The translations under genes and the position numbers were made by a program. From assembly GCA_031002005.1 (NCBI GenBank), contig CM061921.1:127316597-127380596 (forward strand): a DNA stretch of 64,000 nt, in the 5' to 3' direction. Under the pieces are notes generated by a model. The model did no database searches. It saw only the letters and a program-made list of their open reading frames with translations, and was not told the origin of the DNA. This document shows positions 1-10,800 of the stretch, one piece after another; within the stretch, counting starts at the first letter, position 1; each line of letters starts with the position of its first letter. This stretch comes from Vandiemenella viatica (Eukaryota > Arthropoda > Insecta > Orthoptera > Morabidae).

Positions 1-483
1 ACAAGTGAGTTTGTTTCCCGTCTCTTCGTCAGTGAATTAATTATTAATGTCTGCCTGCTTCAATGAACGGAATTTATGGTTTTCCCTACCTTCGTCGGTG
101 AATGTCTGTCGGTTTCAATGAAAGGATTTCACCCATTGATGGGTTTTTGAGGTTACGAATTTTGGAAGGAATAACGTATGTGTGATAAAACTATACTTTA
201 TCACAATAATTTCATGAAAACAGGTACGCATAGAATTCTTCCTCGATTTTATATTTTTCCAATTTGCTGTGTTTATGACTTTTTTTTTCATTTCGACCGT
301 TAACGTATTTTAAAGGAAAAATGTATCATTTTCAATCGTCTATAACATATTTTTAGTTCAATTGTAACAAGTCAAACTGGCGCCATACTCCATAGGTGTG
401 GAAATTAAAAAATTGATTTTCGTTTTGAAATTACGTAATGTTGAGGAGTTGGAACGGCTTTTTCAATAATATCACAAAACACT
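1..483. other. AT-rich sequence, no gene seen
   Basis: Low-complexity AT-rich DNA. No ORF, splice pattern or repeat that I can recognise on either strand. Confidence 0.5.
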
Positions 484-556
484 TAAACATCCATACCCGC
501 GGCCGGACTTGAACCGGCCACCTTCGTCACTCAAACCCCAACGCTACCGAGGTCGT
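484..556 (-). repeat. tRNA-like SINE head
   Basis: On the minus strand the sequence has an A-box-like stretch and a perfect tRNA T-arm (5-bp stem around TTCAAGT, a B-box match). There is no complementary acceptor stem, so this is the RNA polymerase III promoter head of a tRNA-derived SINE rather than a functional tRNA. Its body was not matched to the other SINE families in the window. Confidence 0.5.
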
Positions 557-1574
557 TTTAATATCCGCTAATGTGGACTTTTTTGTTTTTAGTAAAATTG
601 CAATGATTTACACTTAATCAAATGCAAGTATATTTCACGAAATCACGACACAGTACCGAAGAAAATATTTTACTGTACTGAAATACTTCCACCTTTCTGT
701 CGATAGTAGCCAAGCTGTTTCCACTGTAATTGAGCCATTTCGTAACCTGCATTTCTTGTCGGACTCCCGGGCAAACATGCGAGGGGTTTCACAAACATCG
801 ACGGGGATACCGAAATATATCACGCATATTGGGACACCCACGCCTTCTAGCGAAAAGTGACTACTACGCTCTGCCTTTTGGTGCCAACTGGTGACAGTTA
901 TGCAAGGCGAACGCCCGATGCATCGGCTAAGCAAGTAGACACCTGTCACAACGTCTAATGGAGAGCATACCAGAGCGCGTGTTCCTGAACAGAAATAGCC
1001 ATTGCCTCAGGGGTTGGGTTTTCCCGGCTAGTTCTGTCTCTCTCTTGGGGGAGTGGAATGTCAGCGCCCAAAGAAATTAAGCCCTTGGGAGATGCTGACA
1101 TCTCGTGGCTGGTTAAGGAACTAATGCATGCGCAAATTGAGGTTTGTTCAGCCGCCGAGTGAGTTCCCCCCCACCCCCCCACCACCTGGCCACTTCCCTG
1201 AACGCCGATTGGCTGGTTTCTTCTTTACGTCATGGGTTCCCCGGTTACTGGCTTGCTCCATCCTTCCCCCACTACTGAGACATTTCAGTACATTTTGAAT
1301 GTCATAAAGCCTCCACATACCAAAGAGTCTAATTTCAAATAGACAAAAATTTCTGCGGAACGGCTGTGACTCTAACGTAGGTGACAGTTAATACTAATTT
1401 CATAAAATTTGTTTTGTACTGAACTGAAAGCACGATAAGTAAGTGATTTGATAAACCGAAATATTTATGAAATACAAGGTAAGTTGAAAGTATGTAAAGT
1501 AAATATAAAACTCATAAAGGTATAAAAAAAAAATAATGTAAAGTACTTGTGAAATTTTCAGAAATTAATCAACT
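557..1574. other. No recognisable gene
   Basis: Somewhat more GC-rich than its surroundings between about 700 and 1260, with short overlapping ORFs on the minus strand (104 and 76 codons) that resemble no protein family I know. A C-rich run lies near 1167-1181. I see no splice or repeat structure that supports a gene. Confidence 0.4.
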
Positions 1575-1815
1575 AGCGTGGAGAGTGAGCGGTAACTCTA
1601 TGGCCTCGCTTTTTGCGAGCAGGCGTGTTTAAATCCCCGTCAGGCCATAAAGATTTGGGTTTTCCATGGTTTCGCCAAATCACTCCAGGCAAATGCTGCG
1701 ATGATTCTTTCAAAATGCCATGGCTGAATTCCTTCATTTTCCTTGTTCCCAGTCCCTTCCCGCCTCTAACTACTCCTACGTCAACGAGGCGTAAAGCCAA
1801 AAGCAAAAACTATTT
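1575..1815 (+). repeat. SINE family A copy 1
   Basis: tRNA-derived head (degenerate B-box near 1627-1640) followed by the family-specific body that begins GATTTGGGTTTTCCATGGTT and ends in the CTAACTACTCCTACGTCAACGAGGCG block and an A-rich tail. The same body recurs about ten times in this window in both orientations, which defines the family. Confidence 0.75.
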
Positions 1816-2261
1816 TTTTTTATTATCTTTTTACTAACTAAACTAAAATAGAAACAAAATTGTTTATATTCCTTACAAAAATAGTACTCGCGCAACCCGT
1901 GTTTCTTATGGCACATTTCAAACACAAAGAAATTTCATTGTGTTCGCGGTGAACAGTGTCATCGGATTCTGGTGGTTAGAAATTTGTTGTTGAGGGTGTC
2001 AGAGATGGAATTGGAGTGTTTCATTGAGCGGACCAGGGCGATGAATATGAAGTTGGAGGTGAGTCCTCATCCGTTTTGCCAGTTCCCTATGAAGAGGAAC
2101 GTTATTCAGAAACGGGAGTAGACTGTAATAACTGAATATTACTATCTCCCTAAGCAAAACTGCTAATAATTTTAATTTTGATCTCTCGATTTCAAAATAC
2201 TTTTTGTAGAATTGCTATGATCCATTATTCTGCGCTTAGTCTGGGCAGTTTTTTTTTTCTT

Positions 2262-2502
2262 TTATCTGCTTAACGTCTCTCTAACAGCGAGGTCTTTAGA
2301 AACGGGAAAGGATGGGGGGGGGGGGGCATGGAATGGGAAGGAATTCGGCCATGGCCTTTTGAAGGAAGCATCCCGGCATTTGCCTGGAGTGATTTGGGAA
2401 ACAATGGAAAACCCAAATCTGGATGCCCGGACGGGGATTCGAACCGCCGTCCTCCCGAATGCGAGGCCAGAACGCTAGCCGTTACACCACCACGCTCGGT
2501 TT
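2262..2502 (-). repeat. SINE family A copy 2
   Basis: Best preserved head of the family. The minus strand reads through an A-box region near 2495 and a B-box (GGTTCGAATCC, about 2437-2447), then the shared body back to 2262. A G-run interrupts the body at 2316-2326. tRNA-derived, so polymerase III-transcribed and mobilised in trans by a LINE. Confidence 0.8.
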
Positions 2503-3390
2503 AGTCTGGGTAGTGATGGTAGTGGGGGAACCAGTTGGTGGTATGAACGGATGGGTTGGCGCGTTGCGATTTATAGCACTGGTGCTCAGAGTTTCGAAGA
2601 AGGTGAATTGATGCCATATCCCAAATTACCTTGCAAATTATTTTATCCAGAATACTCACCCCACACCCCACCCTTTTTTATATTTCACGTTTTCTTTCAG
2701 TTCCCTCTGTTCTGTAACATATCTAATATTTGAACGATTAATATATTTTCTAAAGAATACAAATATTCTTTCAGGAAATACAAATTTTGTAGATATTTTA
2801 CTAGCGGGTGTAATAATTTAGCTATTAAGTATATGTATATAATTTAAATGTGAATGTAGAGTAATCGTAAATATTACACTATCAAAAAGTATCATTTAAG
2901 TGTACATATAAAGGGTATAAATTTTAAAGTACCTATGACAATATATTTGTCAAGATTACCAACCATTTTTACTACCATTCTTCTGCAACTTTTTCCCATA
3001 GTTCCCACTAAATATCACGCGAGTAGTATTGCTTGTCTCTCATATACCACAACAGTGTTTTTTCATTAACGGCACTGATTAATTTCTCATTACTCATATA
3101 GATGGATAAAACGAACGAAGGCGGCCGTATACATAAAAATGAACGTGGAGCATAGAATACTTAACGGCTACTGCAAGCGATTAATCCAACTCCTGTAGGA
3201 TCCGTCGCTCGTCGCCTTGAAGTCGGCTACAATCGGTCTCTCAAGATCGCTCGCAGTGGACGCTGTTCAGTAACGTTCCGTTTGTTGGGATCAGTAGCAC
3301 CAATACGCGAGACCTGTTAGTCGCTCTAATACGCTTGCAGTGGACGATCGCCCTAACGTGTAATTCCAACCACGCAGCTTCCTAGCATCT
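2503..3390. other. AT-rich spacer, no gene seen
   Basis: Short ORFs only. The part from 3120 to 3370 is more GC-rich and contains loosely repeated words (CGTCGCTCG, GATCGCTCGCAGTGGACG) but no coding or RNA gene that I can support. Confidence 0.4.
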
Positions 3391-3525
3391 TTGTATTAAC
3401 TAATCAAAGCTTTTCTAGAGGAGACTGTAAATTTTAAGGCCTATAAAAATTACAGCTGAGACAGGGATTTGAAGCGGGGACTTTTAGTACCCCAAACGTA
3501 CGCCGTAACCACCTTAGTCATGAAG
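3391..3525 (-). repeat. SINE family B copy, minus strand
   Basis: tRNA-like head on the minus strand (B-box-like CTTCAAATCCC near 3465-3475) followed by a body containing AGGCCTTAAAATTTACAG and AAAGCTTTGATTAGTTAAT. A second copy in the opposite orientation lies at 5020-5145, so the two flank the transposon at 3660-5010 as an inverted pair. Confidence 0.6.
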
Positions 3526-3659
3526 CAAATCTTGATGCAATGAAAAATAAATATCCAAACATAATAAAATAAATTAACTCTTTTTCTATATCATTTGCTT
3601 TGCTATCCTAAAACACAAATGTACTTTTATATGCTTGAATACATATTTTTGAGTACTTC

Positions 3660-5010
3660 TACAGGGTGCGGCAAAATGATCTGACGGTTTTCGCCGCCCT
3701 ATCGTCGAGTGAGTAGATGGTGGGGGGTGTTGGAGATAGGCGCAATCCAGAGCCCACACGTGAACATTTGTAATAGCCATGGAACAATGGTCGGCTGAGC
3801 ACCGTGGCGTTTGTTGTCGAGGCGTTTTTTAAAAGTGGCGATTCCTGCGTTGCTGTTCAGCGGCAGTTCCGTAGACGATTTAACGTGAGTCCAAAAGGAA
3901 GAGTCCCAACTCGGAACACCATTATGCTATGGGTGAGCACCTTCAGAGCTACCGGTTCAGCGTTAAAAAAGAAGTCAACAGGTCGACCACGGTCATCTAG
4001 GACGCCAGAGAATATCGATCGAGTAAGAGAAGCTGTGGAAGCCAGTCCTCGGCGGTCGGCCCGCAAACAACCTGCTGCTTTGCACATGTCTGACCGCTCG
4101 GTAAGACGAATTTTGCGTTTCGATCTGCACTTCCACCCGTACAAAATGGCTATTGTCCAGCAGTTAAAGCCTAATGACTATGCAAAGCGTAAAGCATTTG
4201 CAGAAGAGATGATTGCAATGCTGACGGATGAAAAAAATTTAATGATGAGCGACGAGGCACATTTCCATCTGGATGGTTATGTGAACAAACAGAACTTTCG
4301 TTATTGGTCGGCTACAAATCCGGAACAACTGCATGAACGTCCTCTGCATAGTCCTAAGGTTACCGTGTGGTGTGGTGTAACCAAAAGGTGTGTCATTGGG
4401 CCATACTTCTTCGAAGAGGGTGGTCGAACCGTTACGGTCAATTCGGAACGTTATTTGTTGATGCTAAAAAACTTCATGATCCCTGAACTTAAGAGAAATC
4501 GTTTGGTGCGCAGTAGGATATGGTTCCAGCAGGATGGGGCAACTGCCCATACAGCCAGTGAGGTTATGGACGTTTTGAGAAGCATGTTTCGTGGTCGAGT
4601 GGTCTCGCGTTTTGGGGACATTGAATGGCCAGCTCGCTCTCCAGACCTTAGCGTTTGTGATTTTTTCTTGTGGGGACTCCTTAAAGCAAGAGTTTACACA
4701 AACAAACCCCGCACACTGGACGAACTGAAAGAATCCATACGCCAAGAAATCGCCAGCCTGCCTTGTGCAATGTTAGAGCAGGTGTTCAACAGCTTCAGTG
4801 CAAGGCTGGAAGAATGCTTGTTCAAAGACGGACATCATTTAAAGGACGTTATCTTCACATCTTAAACGGATGAAATTGGTTGTTCTGATGTTATTGTCAT
4901 TAATTTTCATGAATACCCTTCTGTAATAAGCAATAAAATATTTTGTATCACTTTTATTTTTCATGTTGTTTGTACTTTAAAACCGTCAGATCTTTTTGCC
5001 GCACCCTGTA
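3660..5010 (+). mobile_element. Tc1/mariner-type transposon, DD41D
   Basis: A complete element of about 1.35 kb bounded by TA dinucleotides (3660-3661 and 5009-5010), the expected target duplication. Terminal inverted repeats of 30 bp (3662-3691 and 4979-5008) differ at a single position; both start CAGGGTGCGGCAAAA. The interior is filled by one transposase gene on the plus strand. The near-identical TIRs indicate a fairly recent insertion. It sits between inverted SINE-B copies. Confidence 0.93.
3779..4865 (+). pseudogene. DD41D transposase with a 5' frameshift
   Basis: Transposase that would cut and paste the surrounding element. The open frame from about 3804 to the stop at 4863-4865 gives roughly 350 residues: an N-terminal helix-turn-helix region (about residues 10-110, with the GRP turn at 60-62 between HTH motifs) and an RNase H-fold catalytic domain. 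Counting from 3804, the catalytic aspartates are at about 150 (SDEAHF), 244 (QQDGATAH) and 286 (SPDLSVCDFF), with 41 residues between the second and third. The natural ATG is at 3779, but it reads into a different frame after nine codons. One extra G at about 3806-3807 explains the break, so this copy probably makes no full-length protein unless a downstream start is used. The next in-frame ATG lies inside the HTH region. Family assignment is firm; the DD41D subfamily name (rosa/Visitor-like) is from memory. Confidence 0.88.
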
Positions 5011-5019
5011 TATTCAGAA

Positions 5020-5145
5020 GTGTACGGCGTACGATTCGGATATGGAAGGTTCCCTGTTCAAATCAGGATCTCGGATTTAATATTTACAGGCCTTTAAATC
5101 GATCTTTATCTCTGGCAAAGCTTCGATTTGTTAATGCGAACTTAG
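5020..5145 (+). repeat. SINE family B copy, plus strand
   Basis: tRNA-like head with B-box-like CTGTTCAAATCAGG (about 5054-5067), then the family body (ACAGGCCTTTAAATCG, AAAGCTTCGATTTGTTAATG). It is the inverted partner of 3391-3525. Confidence 0.6.
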
Positions 5146-7079
5146 TTTATATAAGAAGAAAGAAATACTTTATTAAAATCACTGTTATGGGATGACGGAT
5201 TCGAAACGTCTACTATCGGAAGTAACAGCTAGGCGCTAACTACTCTACATCGGCGTTCGCCTTGCGACCTCTAGCACTAGCACACTCACACACTAGGCTG
5301 TACAGCATTAGCTTCCCTCATTCGTAAATTTCCTGTTCATTCTTTCGAAGTTTAAGTCTTATAGACAACAGTATCCAATGACGAAAAAAATGGACAAGAA
5401 CCATAGTTTATATTAGAAATACGTAGCTTGTTTAATGTTCGTATACAGGTATTTGTGATGATATTTTTTATGTAGTTTTTCGGTTTAGAATGTGACTACA
5501 AAAGAATTTTATCATTTACTACTTACCAACTCCTTTGCGAACTTCTGATGGTAGAGCTCAGTGTTGGTCCACAAATATAATGCCCCAAATGACGCATAAT
5601 CGTAAAAATCATCGACGTTATTTTTATCGTTCAGCAAGAACTTTGATTTGATTTGTTTCCTTGTTAATCCAAATCTTAATTGCCATATCTACGGAACAGC
5701 TAATTATAAACGTTTCATCGATTACTTTTATGATAATAGGTATAAAAGCAAAACTGTAAACAGTATTCAGTGCAGATGGCGGGGCCTCCCTCCCGCCTGT
5801 AAGTTTGAAATAAAAAGTTGACATGAGAATTTTTCAACCTCCCCCCACCATTTTTTACTAAACGAGATTTGGTGAGATTTTGCCGGGCTCCATCACCCCC
5901 TATTTTGAGCTAACGTTATTAAGGAACTCTTCCAAATAAGTTTTGTAATGTTAAAATTCATTAGTTAATACTTCTATATAATTACGGACGTCACAGATAT
6001 TCACATTACTATACCACCAACAGCACATAGTACTGTCTCCGTAGCTGTGTATAATTCGTTGAATAAGCTACAGGAGGATATTCAGCGGTGAACGATTCAG
6101 GTCTTTGGGAAACGTATGACCATATTAGTACAACTCTATACTAACTGGAGAGCCAGGGCAATTATGCAGGTGGGGCATAGAAGGAGTAATCCATACACCA
6201 TCATTTTGTGTTTCAAATACAGCTTTTGGGTTTTATGGTGAAAATAATCAAAATTAATACAATTACTATCGCCTTTCATTGATCCCGTGACCTGATCATG
6301 CGATGATATTATCAAATGTGTCGTTACCGATGCTCGGAATACAGCTATTGAATTTTATGACAGAGGCGATTAAAACTCGTTGAATTACCGTCGTCAGGTA
6401 TCGAACTGAGCTGAGCTGTCCCCATCGAGAGATCCGATTCGGAATATTTTACCCTCGAAGAAGGAATTATTGTATTTGTGATTTGAGATCTGAATAGACT
6501 TTTGGTCTTTAATGCAGTGGTTTCCCGTTACCTTCTGCATCACCATGCCATTGATCATTTCTGATTCATCCGCATTTATGGGCTGTTTCCAACCCCAAGG
6601 AAAAGAGGGTGCCCAGGATAACTTCCTGCTCTTCTATTCTCCTTTCAGAAGGCCGTTGGCAAGCAGTACGTGATTCCGTATATCAGGAATAATTCAGACC
6701 CCAGAGCCTCGTTCGTGCTTACGGGGTGCACCACGTGATGAAGACATTGAAATTTGGTTGGAAGAAAGCTAATTTAGTTTCCCAAGCTCTATATATCTAT
6801 GTTATCTTGGTTGTCGGGGTGGAACCGTTCGGAGTGACGTCATTAATGTTCCGGCAGCCTGCGTGGCCGGTCCGATGGGGGGTGCGTCCCTCGTTATCTT
6901 ATGTAAGCATCACCATATTTTGTCAAGTTGGAGCCCACTGTCCGCGTTCATATTACCTGGTATTCTTTTATTATTTCCATTGCTTCCCTGTCTCGCCTGA
7001 GTCACCATCTGCTTTCCTGAAACAGTAAACTCGTATCACTAAATAAAATAGCTTACCCCCTGTCAGCTGAATATTGTGC
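5146..7079. other. Intergenic stretch with minor repeats
   Basis: No gene recognised. Minor items: a minus-strand tRNA-like head near 5188-5256 (GATTCGAAACG), a C-rich patch at 5840-5905 resembling the C-rich repeat at 34.2-34.5 kb, and a stretch at 6520-6680 (CATCACCATGCCAT, AAGAGGGTGCCCAGG, TTTCAGAAGGCCGTTGGC) that looks like part of another SINE family. The 100-codon ORF at 6726-7028 has no recognisable features. Confidence 0.4.
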
Positions 7080-7440
7080 TACAGGTGATATGATGACGTC
7101 GTTATTTTTTAAAATGTCTTATGTGTTCACCCTGCCTTTTTTTGGCCGTTTTTCCAGTCTATCCGACATACATATGGCCACAGCCACAGGGTATTTGGTA
7201 TACGCCCGCTGTGTGCAATATCACCCTCCTGTCTTTAACCTTTATGAGCTCATCAGAAATCTTCTTAGGTGCTCTGTATGCCGGACGGATATTCTTCTCT
7301 AAAAGACGGCCAATTTTATCCACCACCCCTGGAGGTAGGGTAATATTGCAATGGGTCCGTCTATTTATCTTCTGGCTTCATCTTCCGTTGCTGGAGTACA
7401 CGGCAGTAACATTGACAACGACCGTGGAGGTCTGGGCACC
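7080..7440 (-). pseudogene. PLE GIY-YIG endonuclease relic
   Basis: Minus-strand reading from about 7340 downward gives a linker (DKIGRLLEKN...RAPKKI) followed by GVYQIPCGCGHMYVG, a stop codon in place of the expected Q, then TGKT and GEHIRH. This is the GIY-YIG endonuclease motif plus preceding linker seen at the C-terminus of Penelope-like retroelements. The stop inside the motif and further frame breaks show a dead fragment. It differs from the PLE copies at 7.85-9.25 and 30.45-31.3 kb (GVY..PC.CG rather than IYSLT/TYQLTC), so it belongs to another PLE lineage. Confidence 0.65.
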
Positions 7441-7559
7441 CACTCTTTACATTCAGCCATAAATTTTAGAAAATCACCCACATATCACCTCTCTATTCCT
7501 CTCTACAAAGACAGAACCATACAAAACACCTCACAGAAAACATTAAACACTTAACTAAC

Positions 7560-7836
7560 TTCGTGTGATCATAATGACCTGGTGACAGGGTTTCTATTAG
7601 ATCCGAATTCCGCCCCTGTCACAATTGCGTTAACCTAACCCTGTAGTCCTACCTGGTACAGGAGACCTACAGTTTAACGTGGGTTTCGAACCACGGAAGC
7701 GTTCTGGCGCACTTCACTTTACACTGCAAGCTGCCAAGCTGTACCAGGGGTGAAGATCCCAACCGAGACAGGAATTCGAACCGTGAACCTTTCGATATCC
7801 TTCCAGACACCTTACCCACTGAGCCACGAGAAAGCT
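7560..7836 (-). repeat. SINE family C copy
   Basis: Minus strand starts near 7836 with GTGGCTCAGTGGG (A-box) and has GGTTCGAATTCC (B-box, about 7772-7783), giving a clear tRNA-derived polymerase III promoter. A second GGTTCGAAACCC lies downstream at about 7682-7693. A related head occurs near 11.9 kb. Confidence 0.6.
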
Positions 7837-7849
7837 ATTAAAGACATAG

Positions 7850-9250
7850 ACATTACCATTTCAGACACACTATTGTCCTTTGACATATAGAAAATATACA
7901 TAAACATTCACGTAAAACAAAGTATTGAAAGAATAAACAAATCCACGGACAGCAAAATAAATCCTATACACACACATTATGGAGCTGACTAACATCACAA
8001 AACCATTTCAAGCTTAACAACTACTGCTACACACAAAATGATAGTCCACCAATAGGATTTCCAATATCATATATCACAGCAAATATATTTATAACCGATG
8101 TGGGTATTTAGCTATTTATCAACATCATAAAAAATAAATGATACAACAGTGTATACTGGCATTCATATGTGGGTGACATAATGTGTCTAGTCAATGACCC
8201 AGAACTGACACCAGCACCCCACAGAAACATCAAATTCACAATTGAGAAACAAGCAAATGGTAAATTGAACTTCCGTGATATAGCCATACTGCAACACTCA
8301 TTTGAGTTTTATATGAAACTCACTACCATAGCCATGATAATATTAGCTGACTTAAACTATCCAAACACCCATAAAAAGCTTCAATAAGATAGATGTTACA
8401 CCGAATAAAAAAAAAAAATGCCACTCAATAAAGATAACTGTATAATAGAGGTAGACACAATCATCTATATAGCCACCATAAATGAATATAAGGAGAATAT
8501 GGTACATCAATCAACCAACAAAATATGAAAAAATAAAGATAATAAAAAATTATACAATCCCATTAGCTCTTAGGACAGTAGCTCAACAGCACATAGCACA
8601 ACACACTATCAACAAAACGAAAGGATGACATTCACCAACAAAGACACAAAAAATTGCAAATATATTATAAATAAAAAGGTTCAAAACAGCATTTAGAACA
8701 GACAAAACAACACCGAAATATATAAAACATAACGCACAAACAAATAAATTCCACATCTCTGGCATATACAGCCTGACAGCCAATGTATTTCAAGCTCAGG
8801 AAATTGGCCAAATATGTATAAAATTCCAAACAAGGTATAAAGAAAACATAAGAGCATTAAAATTTAACTACCACTTAACATTTACTGAATACGTACAAGT
8901 CGAAAACCACAAACCAACTAAATTCAACATAGACATGCAACTATTCACCATAAACAACAATAAACGACAAACTTTAACATTCCAAGAGGATTATCACATA
9001 CAGAAATAATGAACAGAAGGAAAACATACAATAAGCGAATATACAACCATGACATACCAGACAGTATATACAGTACTAAAATGAAGAGAGAGAAAAAAAA
9101 AGAACCCATCAACACAGACATAACACTGTTAAACTATGCCACGCAAAATCTTAATAAACTACCATAAACATACACATTTTCAAAAAATGGGTTACACAGT
9201 AATTAATCGGGAGACCGACAAGAAAAACAAATCAAAAAACGAAATGGCAT
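7850..9250 (+). mobile_element. Penelope-like element, degenerate
   Basis: Plus-strand remains of a PLE, read through several frameshifts. From about 8050 the reverse transcriptase block GFPISYITANIFI matches the PLE GLPMGSPISP-type motif. At about 8155-8200 the catalytic motif reads YVGDIMCLVND, where family members carry YVDD, so one catalytic aspartate is lost. An ORF then gives IKFTIEKQANGKLNFRDI. At about 8765-9020 the GIY-YIG endonuclease remains as GIYSLTANVFQA, FQTRYKENIRALKFN and VENHKPTKFNIDM. The order (RT, linker, GIY-YIG) is that of Penelope-like elements. Ends were not defined. Confidence 0.78.
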
Positions 9251-10439
9251 CAGATAGCGTTACACAATCTGACAGGTTAACAAAGTAGACGAACTATACA
9301 GTGTGAAGGAAGCGAATAACACTGATGCCGAGAATGGAGTGGATCGCTTCAATAACGTAACCACATATATATACAATTAACCGGAGAAACCGTTGAAAAT
9401 GCTTGTGAATTATTTGTAAACTGTTACCGGATGTTTTTTGATCCTTGGGTAAGAACGCTTAATGTACTTTACTCTTTTTGAATCTGCATTTCTGCGAATT
9501 TTCTGTGAATTCTATGTGAATGTATTTTTCTTGAGTGATGGCTATCCTGGAGAATATGAATAAACCATCTTTGCTGCAACAGTACTTACCAGTAAAGTGA
9601 ATATAGTTTCATTAATTGCTGTACTTTTCTATAGACGTCAGATTTCAGATAGGGTCATATTCGACTGGCGGCTGTAATATTATAGAGATACAAACTAAAT
9701 TCCGTTTTGTAATTTTCAGGTTGAAACGTCGGCAAGACGTTATTACACAAGCTTGTTTCGTACACTCGGACTAGCCATTCTGCTTTACTCCCCATTCAGT
9801 TCTGTTCGCCATTCGTTTGGTCCATTGCTTCACTTTAACACATAGGTTTCAATAAACCCTTTGACTAGCAGACGAGCCATCATTAAAAATCACTCTGATT
9901 AGAGACTTTAGGGAATTAAAAACAAAGTGTACATTCATAAATAATCCCAGTACCTCTGACTCGAATTCAACTAACTTAACTAGTAAATATACAGGAATTT
10001 GCCTTAAAAGCGTATATATTACACTTAATCTCCTCTACATAAAACTTACAACGTCCATAAAGTATTTTTTAGTGTTTATTGTTTCACTCTGGGTTTCTTC
10101 ATACTTGAGATGTCGACTATCGGTTGATACTTGTCTTGTGAAGATCAAATAAAACAGTAGTTAACTAAAGTGTATTGGGGACACAAAGCGTCCCTCTCAT
10201 ATGCAGTTCCATGTGTTTGGCTGCATTGATGATTAGTTTCCCTTTGCAATCTTACATAATTTCTGTATTTCTGCGAGGGGTTTGTAATAAGTATAGAACA
10301 TTTGTGTTGACTTTCTCCTATCCGGTACGGCTTCACCATAATCATAAAACACTATTGCGACCCCAAGCGACAATTATGTTATTGAAATTGCTATTAGACA
10401 GACACTAATCGGCATAACTACCGAGTATTGTAATATGAA
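9251..10439. other. No gene recognised
   Basis: AT-rich DNA with only short unsupported ORFs on both strands. Confidence 0.4.
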
Positions 10440-10800
10440 TTCACATTTAGATCTTAGATTGGAGGCTAAAATTGCCAAACTTCTTCTCCCAATTTTGATA
10501 TCATCCGACTTTCCCATTCCCATATGTCTGAAACCAATCGATAATTCATTGTCATGATCCTCTCTTCCCTTCCACATGCTGCTTCTTAATCTTCAATTAA
10601 TATTGATCGAGGCTTCATTGCGAGTATATGCTTTCTACATGCCTGCAGTTCCCTTCACACACATTTGCTGCAATTACTCCAAAGCGAATTCTTTAATCAT
10701 ACCACTTACTGTGTGCATCCTTTGGTAATTTCCTCGGACTAATCGATTTGTTCCCCTCTGCATCCTCTCCAACTCGACAGCGCAAAATGAACAAAGGTAA
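10440..10800 (-). pseudogene. LINE ORF2 C-terminal relic
   Basis: Minus-strand reading gives SVELERMQRGTNRLVRGNY, then MIKEF and, in the ORF at 10374-10577, MWKGREDHDNELSIGFRHMG. These are the C-terminal blocks downstream of the reverse transcriptase in CR1/Jockey-group LINEs and match the better preserved copy at 31.9-32.4 kb (LERVQRRAARFVSGNY, GVWKGMVDLDHKLTLDFRHK). Frame breaks show it is dead. Confidence 0.6.

Noticed and set aside
484..556. A functional tRNA gene
   Set aside because: The T-arm is good but there is no paired acceptor stem or discriminator; it is a SINE head. The same applies to the tRNA-like patches at 3.4, 5.05, 5.2, 7.8, 11.9 and 32.9 kb.
3857..4144. Antisense ORFs over the DD41D transposase
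   Set aside because: Shadow of the coding strand; no independent features.
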